Positions 51,446 through 59,093 of a stretch of DNA of 64,000 bases are shown here, in pieces; position 1 is the first letter of the stretch; each line of letters opens with the position of its first letter. The DNA is taken from NCBI GenBank assembly GCA_004556925.1, contig SFFI01000011.1:1-64000 (forward strand), in the 5' to 3' direction. A model generated the notes under the pieces. That model was not told the origin of the DNA. It saw only the letters and a list, made by a program, of their open reading frames with translations, and ran no database searches. Source of the stretch: Clostridiales bacterium (GTDB lineage Bacteria > Bacillota > Clostridia > Saccharofermentanales > DTU023). The position numbers and the translations under genes are program-made.

Positions 51446-52636
51446 CTATTTTACTAAGTCGTTCATAACTACCACCTGGTCGTGAACAGCTGTGGCGGAG
51501 TTTGGATCATCTGTTAGTGCGCCCAAGGTGATTAAGACGTAGCGCCGACCATTTTTCTCAAATAGGCTGGCTTGACATTGCTCCTTGCCAGTATAGCCGG
51601 ATTTTCCGGCCAGAATTCTGGTTGCGAAATCCGGATCCGAATTAAATTTCCAAATAAAGGTAGAGAGCATTCCCAGGCCTTCTGGATAGAAATCGTCTGG
51701 GGCCATGCCATAGTTATTAGAGCCAGCAATTTTGACAAAACGCTCATCTTGGGAGGCTGACCAGAAAAGCTTGGCCATGTCATGCGCAGTGGAATACAGG
51801 CCCTCTTCAGGCAGGCCCGTCGGATTGGTAAAGTGGCTGTGCTTGAGGCCTAAGTCTTGCGCCTTGGCATTCATGGCTTGGACAAAGGCTTCTTGACTGC
51901 CAGAAATCTCGCGGGCGAGAGCATGGGCAGCATCTGCTCCAGAAGGGAGGAGGAGGCCATTCAGCAGGTCTTCAATCGTGACACTTTGTCCTGCCTGAAA
52001 GCCAGCCGTGCTGGCGTCTGCTTCTGCCAGTCCGGCGATATCTTCTTCCTGGATGATCACTTCTTGGTTCAAGTCTGCATAATGGTCTAAAGCCAGAAGG
52101 GCAGTAAGTACCTTGGTGAGAGAGGCGGGCGGGAGGGATTGGTCAGCTTTCCCTTCAGCCAAGACCAAGCCAGTTTCAAAATCCATAAGACAATAGCTTT
52201 GGCTGATCAGTTGACTGGGGTCGAAGTTTTCTTTGATGTGCGCCTGGATAAGCTCTGCCTGAGCCTGCTTTTCTTGAGCTGAAAGCCCTTCCGTAGAGCT
52301 TCTGGCACTCGAGACTGATGTGACCGCCTTTGTACTGGTTGTGGCGGTATTTTCGCTTTCTGCGCTCGGGAGGACACTTGCAGAAGCTTCGGTCAATATT
52401 TCCTCTTCAGATGGCGGAGAAAAATGAAAGTTGCTTTCCCCCTCGCGCACCAGACCCTGTTCGTTATTTGGAAAGAAGACCTTATTCCTTAGTAAAAGAA
52501 AAATCACAGCGGCCAACAAAATAAGCGCGATGCAGGCCAAAATAACAAGTAGAGGGCTTGTCCTAGACTTTTCCCCCAACGCTCGCCCTCGTGTAGCCTG
52601 CCGCCTATCATCTTTCCCAGAATCTAGCTTACGCAT
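51446..52636 (-). CDS. Serine-type D-Ala-D-Ala carboxypeptidase (peptidase S11)
   Basis: A basic start and one membrane helix (LLVILACIALILLAAVIFLLL) anchor the protein. A Ser/Thr/Glu-rich linker leads to an S11 domain. Ser172 and Lys175 form SXXK (ASLTK); the second motif is PSGAD and the third KSG (GKSGYTG). The SGAD/KSG variants are acceptable for low-molecular-mass PBPs. AAGGAG precedes the ATG. No DacA-type C-terminal amphipathic helix is seen, so the N-terminal anchor replaces it. It probably trims peptidoglycan stem peptides. Confidence 0.9.
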   Translation of the reverse strand: MRKLDSGKDDRRQATRGRALGEKSRTSPLLVILACIALILLAAVIFLLLRNKVFFPNNEQGLVREGESNFHFSPPSEEEILTEASASVLPSAESENTATTSTKAVTSVSSARSSTEGLSAQEKQAQAELIQAHIKENFDPSQLISQSYCLMDFETGLVLAEGKADQSLPPASLTKVLTALLALDHYADLNQEVIIQEEDIAGLAEADASTAGFQAGQSVTIEDLLNGLLLPSGADAAHALAREISGSQEAFVQAMNAKAQDLGLKHSHFTNPTGLPEEGLYSTAHDMAKLFWSASQDERFVKIAGSNNYGMAPDDFYPEGLGMLSTFIWKFNSDPDFATRILAGKSGYTGKEQCQASLFEKNGRRYVLITLGALTDDPNSATAVHDQVVVMNDLVK

Positions 52637-52838
52637 CTTAATACTCCTTGTACTTTTACCTCTAAATGGCTTATCCGCTCCCTAGTTTACACAGCAGCAT
52701 AGTAAAAAAGCAAAATTAAACAAAAAGACCTGCTTTGCCGCCAAGCACGGGCTAAGCCAAAGCGAAAAGTTAGCTCCACTTTTCACTCCGCTAATCAGCG
52801 AGACTTTTAACTCTGATTATACAAGCTCCGCTTTCCCA

Positions 52839-53167
52839 CTCAGTACATCCAACTTCTTCATTTTCACTCAGTACATCCAACTTCTTCATTTTTCTTACAA
52901 GTTTGCAAGTAATGGATGGGTTTACTCTCAGAAACAGAGGCCAAACCACCCATTACTTGCAGATTTGCCCTAGATACCATCCACTAGCTGCAAACTTGCC
53001 CGATGGCTCGTCCATTAGTTGCAAAAATGCCCGAGAATCCGAAAATCCGAAAAAAGTTAACACGCCTCAAAAACCTATGGAGGGTAAGACTTAATTCCCA
53101 GCGGAATTTGCTGTAAGACTAAATGCAACTCCCCACCCTTTAGTGTGGAATTTACTTTTTCACTTTG
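52839..53167 (+). repeat. Composite repeat: family C (two units), family A copy 3, family B tail
   Basis: Two 28-base units start at 52839 and 52867. CTTACAAGTTTGCAAGTAATGG then enters family A (52891-53051), which is nearly identical to 133-279. From 53050 AAAAAGTTAACACGCCTC begins the right part of family B, ending at TTTTTCACTTTGCC (53167). No gene is present between 52637 and 53242. Confidence 0.85.
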
Positions 53168-53193
53168 CCGTCTGAGAAAATTCTTTGGGATAT

Positions 53194-53222
53194 TTGACAA
53201 GTGAAAAAAGCTCTGTTAGTAT
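53194..53222 (+). promoter_or_regulatory. Promoter of the tRNA-Met/tRNA-Glu unit
   Basis: TTGACA at 53194-53199 and TAGTAT at 53217-53222 are 17 bases apart. The predicted start near 53229 is 14 bases before tRNA-Met. Confidence 0.82.
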
Positions 53223-53242
53223 TCAAAAGCGCTGGTAAATTC

Positions 53243-53319
53243 GGCGGCGTAGCTCAGCTGGCCAGAGCAATCGGTTCATACCCGATCGGTCGTAAGTTCA
53301 AATCTTACCGCCGCTACCA
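53243..53319 (+). tRNA. tRNA-Met (anticodon CAT)
   Basis: The 77-base cloverleaf has acceptor GGCGGCG/CGCCGCT with a terminal G-T pair. The anticodon stem ATCGG/CCGAT closes TTCATAC, anticodon CAT. The T arm is GTAAG/CTTAC and the CCA is encoded. It is probably the elongator; the CAT-anticodon tRNA-Ile is an alternative that the sequence alone does not exclude. Confidence 0.93.
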
Positions 53320-53322
53320 TAT

Positions 53323-53398
53323 GGCCCGTTGGTCAAGAGGTTTAAGACACCGCCCTTTCACGGCGGAGTCAGGGGTTCGATTCCCCTACGGGTCACCA
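53323..53398 (+). tRNA. tRNA-Glu (anticodon TTC)
   Basis: The 76-base cloverleaf has acceptor GGCCCGT/ACGGGTC. The anticodon stem CCGCC/GGCGG closes CTTTCAC, anticodon TTC. The T arm is AGGGG/CCCCT and the CCA is encoded. It lies three bases after tRNA-Met in the same transcript. Confidence 0.96.
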
Positions 53399-53432
53399 AA
53401 AAGCTCCAGGATTCATGTCCCGGAGCTTTTTC
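53397..53432 (+). terminator. Bidirectional terminator after the tRNAs
   Basis: AAAAAGCTCC near 53398-53407 pairs with GGAGCTTTTT at 53422-53431. The T-run and its complementary A-run let it work for the tRNAs on + and for phoH on -. Confidence 0.8.
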
Positions 53433-53480
53433 TATGCCCGAAATGGTGAGATCCAAAAATATGATTTTCTCGTAACGGCA

Positions 53481-53625
53481 TCCAGGGTTCAGATCAGACC
53501 ACTTATATTCTAAGGGCGGCGTCCAGGGCCAGATCAGACCACTTATATTCTAAGGGCGGCATCCAGGGTTCAGATCAGACCACTTATATTCTAAGGGCGG
53601 CGTCCAGGGCCAGATCAGACCGTTC
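53481..53625 (-). repeat. Duplicated 3' end of phoH, three and a half units of 40-41 bp
   Basis: AGATCAGACC recurs at 53491, 53531, 53572 and 53612. On the - strand each unit reads TCTGATCTG, CCTGGA, GCCGCCCTTAGAATATAA, the exact 3' end of phoH with its stop. Odd units match the gene better (GGCCCTGGAC) than even ones (GAACCCTGGAT), so an 81-base pair of units seems to have been copied. Confidence 0.88.
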
Positions 53626-54951
53626 ACATTCTTGGGGCAGGAGGGTAACCTGGGCGCAGAGGGGGGAGCCTTTCATGTGCTGTGAGGCATAGCTGAGTCC
53701 GTTGGACCGGTAGTTGAGGTGGGGATTGTCAATTTGCTGAGGGTCGCCCAGGAGCACGACCTTGCTGCCTTGGCCTACGCGGGTGATGATACCCTTGACT
53801 TGGTTGGGGCTGAGGTTTTGGGCTTCGTCCAGGATAAACCAGGTATTGCAAATCGACCTGCCCCGCATGAAGTTCATGGCCTCTGCCGTGACAATTCCTG
53901 CTTCTAAGAGATAGTCTATGCGAGACCGGACCTCCTGCTCCTGCTTAAAATCCTTGTTGTTTTCTGTAGACAAAAGGTTTTCCAGGTTATCGATAATGGG
54001 CCGGAGTAGGGGTGAGATCTTCTCTTGCTCGCTACCGGGCAAAAAGCCGATGTCTTTGTCAAATTGGGCATTGGGCCGCGAAATGAGAATCTTGCGGTAG
54101 ACTTTTTCGCCTTCCAGGACCCGGTCGAGCCCCACGGCCAGGGCGTAAAAGGTTTTGGCGGTACCAGCAGGACCCTTGACGATGACTAGAGGGGCTTCAT
54201 CTATCGGTAGCATGAGGGCTTCTTGCAAGAAGTATTGGCCTACTGAACGTGGTTTTACCCCAAAGGGGCGCTCATCTTGGTAGGTGAGGGGAATCAGGCG
54301 GCCTTGACGATACCGACCCAGCATGGTCTTTTTGGTTTGGGTATCGGACCGCAGGATGATAAATTGATGGTCGTAAAAATCCACGGGCTGCCGGTCTCCA
54401 ACCTCGTTTGTCACGTAAGCCAGGCTGGCATCAAGACCTTCATTCTTGAAGTTATCTAGCGCCTCATCTGGTACATACACTTCTTTGCGGCCACTATAAA
54501 TCGTTTCTTGCGGATCAATTTGGTCAGTGGTGAAGTCTTCAGCTAGGAGACCTAAAATTTGGGCCTTGATCCTGAGTACAATGTCTCTAGTGACGAGGAT
54601 AACCTGACCGCCTTGGTCTGCCAGCCCCTTAGTGACTTGAAGGATGCGGCGGTCCCTATTCATTTGATCTAGTCCCGGAGGCAGGTCTACCTCCCGGTGA
54701 TTAATTTCTATGCGCAGACTGCCGCCTGAGGGCAGATCTATCCCTGAGCAAAGTTGCCCTTTCAGGCGCAGGGCCTCTAGCTTGCGGATGACTGCACGCG
54801 CGTTAGCGCCCGTTTCACCTTCGGCCATCTTAAGCCCGTCCAGCTCCTCTAAGACTGCGAGCGGGAGGACAATATGGTTATCTTCAAAGGAGTCTAGAGC
54901 GTGAGGTGCATCAATAAGGATATTTGTATCCAAGACATAAGTTTTTTGCAT
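53584..54951 (-). CDS. PhoH family ATPase with N-terminal PIN domain (YlaK type)
   Basis: Residues 1-140 are a PIN nuclease domain (YVLDTNILID, LAVLEELDGLK, TGANARAVIR, LVTRD). The C-terminal half is a PhoH P-loop ATPase with VKGPAGTAKTF, FILDEAQNLSPNQ and GDPQQID. PIN-PhoH proteins are proposed RNA helicase-nucleases. It has 455 residues. The ATG follows AAAGGA. The frame ends within a tandem repeat that has multiplied its 3' end. Confidence 0.93.
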   Translation of the reverse strand: MQKTYVLDTNILIDAPHALDSFEDNHIVLPLAVLEELDGLKMAEGETGANARAVIRKLEALRLKGQLCSGIDLPSGGSLRIEINHREVDLPPGLDQMNRDRRILQVTKGLADQGGQVILVTRDIVLRIKAQILGLLAEDFTTDQIDPQETIYSGRKEVYVPDEALDNFKNEGLDASLAYVTNEVGDRQPVDFYDHQFIILRSDTQTKKTMLGRYRQGRLIPLTYQDERPFGVKPRSVGQYFLQEALMLPIDEAPLVIVKGPAGTAKTFYALAVGLDRVLEGEKVYRKILISRPNAQFDKDIGFLPGSEQEKISPLLRPIIDNLENLLSTENNKDFKQEQEVRSRIDYLLEAGIVTAEAMNFMRGRSICNTWFILDEAQNLSPNQVKGIITRVGQGSKVVLLGDPQQIDNPHLNYRSNGLSYASQHMKGSPLCAQVTLLPQECERSDLALDAALRI

Positions 54952-55070
54952 GGGCGCATCCTTTCTTAGTGATAAGTTAAGTATGCGTTGACTCTTTTAG
55001 TCCTGGGCTAAGGGGGCGTTAATTGTAGGTAAGCTCAGGCCTGCCAGCTTGTTGTAAACCAGGTGTGAAC

Positions 55071-55100
55071 TTGCGAGACTGCAGGAGATACGGCTAAAAT
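55071..55100 (+). promoter_or_regulatory. Candidate promoter of the CXXC/Fe-S/thioredoxin cluster
   Basis: TTGCGA at 55071-55076 and TAAAAT at 55095-55100 are 18 bases apart, 30 bases before the mini-protein ATG. The match is moderate. Confidence 0.45.
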
Positions 55101-55129
55101 GCTAGCAAGAGTGCGATAAGGAGATTTTT

Positions 55130-55276
55130 ATGACCCATAGTAAACAACAACGGCTTCGCTTTGGCCTTGCAGCTTTGGCTGCTGCTGGCCTCATTTATGG
55201 ACTGGCCAGCGGCCAAGCCCAAGCTGTCTGGCAGAAGGCGGTTTTTATCTGCATGGAATGCATTGGCATCGGTTAA
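55130..55276 (+). CDS. CD1871A-type CXXC mini-protein
   Basis: The 48 residues begin MTHSKQQRLRFG and continue with one helix (LAALAAAGLIYGLASGQ), then VWQKAVFICMECIGIG. The CMEC pair and the ECIGIG end match the CD1871A family of Clostridia, which I recall as small CXXC proteins encoded before Fe-S and thioredoxin-like proteins. AAGGAG stands seven bases before the ATG. An Fe-S membrane protein and a thioredoxin lipoprotein follow, so a thiol-redox relay at the membrane is plausible but not shown. Confidence 0.85.
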   Translation: MTHSKQQRLRFGLAALAAAGLIYGLASGQAQAVWQKAVFICMECIGIG

Positions 55277-55385
55277 GGCAGGTCAGAATCTATTTAACCT
55301 GGTCTAAGGCACAGGTGAAAGCCCCGCGGCTCATATAGATCCGCGGACCTACCTGATGCCTTATCAAAAAGTTTGAGGAGCAATT
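55277..55385 (+). other. Structured spacer between the mini-protein and Fe-S genes
   Basis: AAGGCAGGT right after the mini-gene stop can pair with ACCT-TGCCTT near the other end, and CCGCGG is repeated as an inner stem (CCGCGG-CTCATATAGAT-CCGCGG). I recognise no known riboswitch. It might be a processing or attenuation element within the operon. Confidence 0.4.
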
Positions 55386-56324
55386 ATGCCTGTAAGCAGT
55401 ACAACAAAATCCCCCATCCATACCCCAAAGCCTCAAGAGCGGCTGAAGAAGAGTGAACAGAAGCGAAACCTTTTTCAAACGGGGTTTTTTCTCCTAACCA
55501 ATGGCCAACTTTCGGGCTATGTTACGGGACAGATTTACCGCGGCCCGGCAAAACATATGTGTGTTCCGGGACTCAACTGTTATTCTTGCCCAGGGGCTTT
55601 GGGAGCCTGTCCTATGGGGTCCCTGCAATCCGGCCTTTATGATACGCGCCAGCTTTTTCCTTTTTATGTCCTGTCCCTCTTATGCTTTTTCGGTCTCCTT
55701 TTTGGCCGCCTGGTTTGTGGCCTGCTCTGCCCCTTTGGCTTTTTGCAGGATCTCCTGGCCAAAATCCCCGTGAAAAAATACCGGCTGGAAGTGCAGAAAC
55801 CTCAACTTGACCGCACCCTCCGTTATTTCAAGTATGCTATCCTCCTTTTATTAGTTTTCATGCTGCCCTTTATGGGACGCTTCCTGCCCAGCTTCATGAA
55901 GCCCTGGTTTTGCAAGTATGTCTGCCCCTCCGGCACTATCCTGGCCGGCTGGCCCATGGTCAGTCTGAACCCTAGCCTGCAAGGCCAGATTGGCTGGCTC
56001 TTCGGCTGGAAATCTCTTTTGGCCATAGCCATCGTGGTGGGGGCTATCTTTATTCCGCGTTTTTTCTGCCGCTATCTTTGTCCTCTGGGGGCCTTTTACG
56101 GCTTGTTTAATAAATTTGCCTTTTTCCGTTTGAGCTACCAGGCCAGTAGTTGCATCCAGTGTGGAGCCTGCAAGCGGACTTGTCCTATGGGGATTGACAT
56201 GCCCCGGCAAAATCAGAGCGCAGAATGTGTACGCTGCGGACGCTGTGCTGCGGTCTGCCCCACGAGTTGTTTGCACACGGGTTTTAAGACGCCAGACACT
56301 CCTGGTGTTGCTAAATGTGACTAA
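55386..56324 (+). CDS. Membrane 4Fe-4S protein, NapH/YccM-like
   Basis: It has about five membrane helices with the family motifs CYSCPGALGACPMG and VCGLLCPFGFLQDL. A second CPSGT helix lies in the centre. The C-terminus carries two ferredoxin-type clusters (CIQCGACKRTCP and CVRCGRCAAVCP). The enzyme would carry electrons across or along the membrane. It has 312 residues. The ATG follows GAGGAGCAATT. The partner oxidoreductase is not obvious; the thioredoxin-like lipoprotein downstream is the likely acceptor. Confidence 0.92.
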   Translation: MPVSSTTKSPIHTPKPQERLKKSEQKRNLFQTGFFLLTNGQLSGYVTGQIYRGPAKHMCVPGLNCYSCPGALGACPMGSLQSGLYDTRQLFPFYVLSLLCFFGLLFGRLVCGLLCPFGFLQDLLAKIPVKKYRLEVQKPQLDRTLRYFKYAILLLLVFMLPFMGRFLPSFMKPWFCKYVCPSGTILAGWPMVSLNPSLQGQIGWLFGWKSLLAIAIVVGAIFIPRFFCRYLCPLGAFYGLFNKFAFFRLSYQASSCIQCGACKRTCPMGIDMPRQNQSAECVRCGRCAAVCPTSCLHTGFKTPDTPGVAKCD

Positions 56325-56474
56325 AGCATGAACTTTCCTGCCTTATCCTTGTGTTGAAATAAAAGTCTATGCTATCGTTTTAGCGTTCAGGGATTCCTTG
56401 CTTCTATGGTGGGGGACCTTGGGCTACAAGTACGACAAAGCATACATAGCAATGTTTTAATGTGAGGTAATGAC

Positions 56475-57149
56475 ATGCGATATCATAAATTTTATCTAGT
56501 ACTCGTCTCTGTACTCGTGCTTAGCTTGGGCCTTGTGGCCTGTGGTCAGCCCGCGAACCCAGACGGCAAGGTTAAACAAGAAGCACCAAAGGATAGCAAA
56601 GCGGCCGAACAGGCTGGCCCCGAAAGCACAGAGGCTGATGCGAGTGCACTGGAAAGTAAGGAGCCGGCAGGTCAAAAGCCTGACAGCAAGGAGGCAGATG
56701 CTTCCCCAGACCAGACTGAAACTGAGGCTACAGAGCTAGAGAGTCTGGTAGAAGAACGGGATACCCTGGATGGGACGGTAACCTACCAGGTGGTCGTGGC
56801 AAAGGAAGATGGGAGCTACAGCTTTCAAGAACTGGCTATCCCTGATTTTTCTGCTTGGGTAGCAGGCCAAAGCAAGCCAGTTTTCGTGGACTTCTGGGCC
56901 CCCTGGTGCCAGCCTTGTGTGATGGCCTCTCCCGAAATAGACAAGCTGGCTTCCAGCTATGGAGAGGACCTTAGAGTGCTGAAGGTCAATGTTGAGGGCC
57001 TGCCCGGAGAGATCGTGGCAGAATATAAGATTTCTGGTATTCCCCGCTTTATTTTATTAAAGGGCCAAGATATAGAAGATGATTGGGAAGGCTTTAGCCA
57101 AGGCCGTTTGGATGAAATCAAGCAGAGCATTGACAAGCTCATCGGCTAA
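56475..57149 (+). CDS. Thioredoxin-fold lipoprotein
   Basis: A lipoprotein signal ends in LVAC (lipid Cys23). A 70-residue Glu/Asp/Ala/Lys-rich linker follows. The thioredoxin domain has FVDFWAPWCQPCVM with the active-site pair Cys145/Cys148 and the cis-Pro loop ISGIPRFILLKG. The CQPC dipeptide differs from thioredoxin's CGPC. It is tethered to the outer face of the membrane, where it should reduce or oxidise protein thiols. It has 224 residues. The 150-base gap upstream may hold its own promoter. Confidence 0.92.
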   Translation: MRYHKFYLVLVSVLVLSLGLVACGQPANPDGKVKQEAPKDSKAAEQAGPESTEADASALESKEPAGQKPDSKEADASPDQTETEATELESLVEERDTLDGTVTYQVVVAKEDGSYSFQELAIPDFSAWVAGQSKPVFVDFWAPWCQPCVMASPEIDKLASSYGEDLRVLKVNVEGLPGEIVAEYKISGIPRFILLKGQDIEDDWEGFSQGRLDEIKQSIDKLIG

Positions 57150-57187
57150 AGGCTACCGTAAAATCTTAGGTAAATGTTACAGACTAT

Positions 57188-57230
57188 AAAGGGTGGCCGT
57201 CAGCAGACTTGCTGACGGCCACCCTTTTAC
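57188..57230. terminator. Bidirectional terminator between the thioredoxin and glnS genes
   Basis: AAAGGGTGGCCGTCAGC at 57188-57204 and its perfect complement at 57211-57227 form a 17-base stem with a six-base loop. TTTT follows on the + strand, and an A-rich stretch lets it serve the - strand glnS transcript too. Confidence 0.88.
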
Positions 57231-57281
57231 GCTACAAAAGAAGTTTTAGAGCCAGGCTTGGTTTTTCCAGCCTATACCCCG

Positions 57282-59000
57282 CTAGGCGTTGGGGCTTTCC
57301 TGGGGCTTGTAGGATTCCCTAAGGCCCACTGATCGGTTAAAAACAGGGTGGTCGTCACGGTCATCTTCCGAATCCACACAGAAATAGCCCTGACGCATGA
57401 ATTGCCAAGAAGCATCCTTGCGGTGGTCATAAAGCCATGCTTCCAGTTTGCAGCCTTGGAGGACCTGGACAGACTCAGGATTAATGAGCTCGGTGTAGTC
57501 TTTTTCGCCGTCGTCTGGGTTTTCTACGGTGAAGAGCTTGTCGTAGAGGCGAAGTTCGGCATCCTGGCTGCTTGTGCTGTCAACCCAATGGATGGTGCCC
57601 CGGACCTTTTCACCCTCCCGGGCCTGGCCGCCACGGGTTTCCGGATCGTATTCCGCTGTGACATAGAGGATGTTGCCCTCTTCGTCTTTGACGCAGCCTG
57701 TACACTCCACGATATAGGCCCCACGCAGGCGAACCTTGTTGCCAGGGTAGAGGCGACGGTATTTCTTGGGTGGGACTTCTTCAAAGTCATCTGCTTCAAT
57801 CCAGATTTCGCGCGAGAAGCTAGTCAGGTGGGTGCCTAGTTCAGGTTTTTGAGGATGGTTTTCTACTTCTAGCTCTTCTACCTGGCCTTCCGGATAGTTT
57901 GTGATGACCAGCTTAAGCGGGTGCAGGACGGCCATACCACGCAGAGCGGTTTCGTTTAAGTCTTCGCGCAGGCAGTATTCCAAGAAGTCATAGGAGACGA
58001 CAGAATCTACCTTGGATACCCCAATCCCATTGCAGAAGTTAAAAATAGCTTTGGGTGTGTAGCCCCGGCGGCGTAAACCGGACAGGGTAGGCATCCGGGG
58101 GTCGTCCCAACCTGAGACAACGTGGGATTCCACTAGCTGCCGCAGTTTGCGTTTGGACATGACGGTGTAATCCAGGTTCAGCCGGGCAAATTCAATCTGC
58201 CGAGGCTTGCTGGGGCAGGAAATATTTTGAACCACCCAATCATACAGGGGGCGGTGGTCCTCAAATTCCAGGGAGCAGAGCGAGTGGGTGATGCCCTCAA
58301 TCGCATCCTCAATCGGGTGGGCGAAGTCATACATGGGGTAGATGCACCATTCACTGCCTGTGCGGTGGTGCTCTAGATGGCTGATCCGGTAGATGACGGG
58401 GTCCCGCATATTCATATTGCCAGAGGACATATCAATTTTAGCTCGCAGGGTCATAGAACCGTCAGGGAATTCCCCCGCCTTCATGCGGCTAAAGAGGTCT
58501 AAGCTTTCTTCGATAGGGCGGTTGCGCCAGGGAGACTCTTTACCAGGTTCTGTTAGGGTGCCACGATGGAGGCGGATTTCCTCCGCACTTTCTTCGCAGA
58601 CAAAGGCTAAGCCCTTTTGAATAAGCTCCTGGGCATAAGCGTACATTTGGTCAAAGTAGTCGGAAGCATGGAAGAAGCGATCACCCCAATCATAGCCCAG
58701 CCATTTGACATCTTTTTGGATTTGTTGGACAAAGTGATCTTCTTCCTTAGCTGGGTTGGTGTCATCCATGCGGAGGTTGCAGAGCCCGTCATATTTGAGC
58801 GCTGTGGTGAAGTTAATATAGATGGCCTTGGCGTGGCCAATGTGCAGGTAACCGTTGGGTTCCGGTGGGAACCGAGTATGAATGCGTTGCTCGTAGCTAC
58901 GCTCACCAGGTTTCAAGTCTTCATCAATAAAGTCATGGATGAAGTTGCTGCGGACTTGTATGGCCTCGGGGTTAGCGACAATTGGTTTTTCTTCTGACAT
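57282..59000 (-). CDS. glnS: Glutaminyl-tRNA synthetase
   Basis: It charges tRNA-Gln directly. HIGH is in FPPEPNGYLHIGHAKAI and KMSKS in VMSKRKLRQL. The beta-barrel anticodon domain fills the C-terminal 230 residues. I chose ATG 59000 (MSEEKPIV), preceded by AGAGGA, over a longer frame that would add 29 residues; this gives 572 residues. Most Bacillota lack GlnRS and make Gln-tRNA by amidation with GatCAB, so its presence is noteworthy. gltX stands 93 bases upstream in the same direction. Confidence 0.95.
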   Translation of the reverse strand: MSEEKPIVANPEAIQVRSNFIHDFIDEDLKPGERSYEQRIHTRFPPEPNGYLHIGHAKAIYINFTTALKYDGLCNLRMDDTNPAKEEDHFVQQIQKDVKWLGYDWGDRFFHASDYFDQMYAYAQELIQKGLAFVCEESAEEIRLHRGTLTEPGKESPWRNRPIEESLDLFSRMKAGEFPDGSMTLRAKIDMSSGNMNMRDPVIYRISHLEHHRTGSEWCIYPMYDFAHPIEDAIEGITHSLCSLEFEDHRPLYDWVVQNISCPSKPRQIEFARLNLDYTVMSKRKLRQLVESHVVSGWDDPRMPTLSGLRRRGYTPKAIFNFCNGIGVSKVDSVVSYDFLEYCLREDLNETALRGMAVLHPLKLVITNYPEGQVEELEVENHPQKPELGTHLTSFSREIWIEADDFEEVPPKKYRRLYPGNKVRLRGAYIVECTGCVKDEEGNILYVTAEYDPETRGGQAREGEKVRGTIHWVDSTSSQDAELRLYDKLFTVENPDDGEKDYTELINPESVQVLQGCKLEAWLYDHRKDASWQFMRQGYFCVDSEDDRDDHPVFNRSVGLRESYKPQESPNA

Positions 59001-59093
59001 ACTTTCTTCCTCTGTGTTCTCTATTTCAGTTAACGGAATTTCGATCTTTGGCTTCAGATAAGCCTGCTGGGTCTGAACAAGCCGCAATCTGAG

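Noticed and set aside
55277..55385. Riboswitch between the mini-protein and Fe-S genes
   Set aside because: Hairpins are present, but no TPP, SAM, cobalamin or fluoride consensus could be recognised. It is kept only as a structured spacer.
57282..59087. Longer N-terminus for glnS
   Set aside because: The extra 29 residues lack conservation with GlnRS, and the later ATG has a much better ribosome-binding site.
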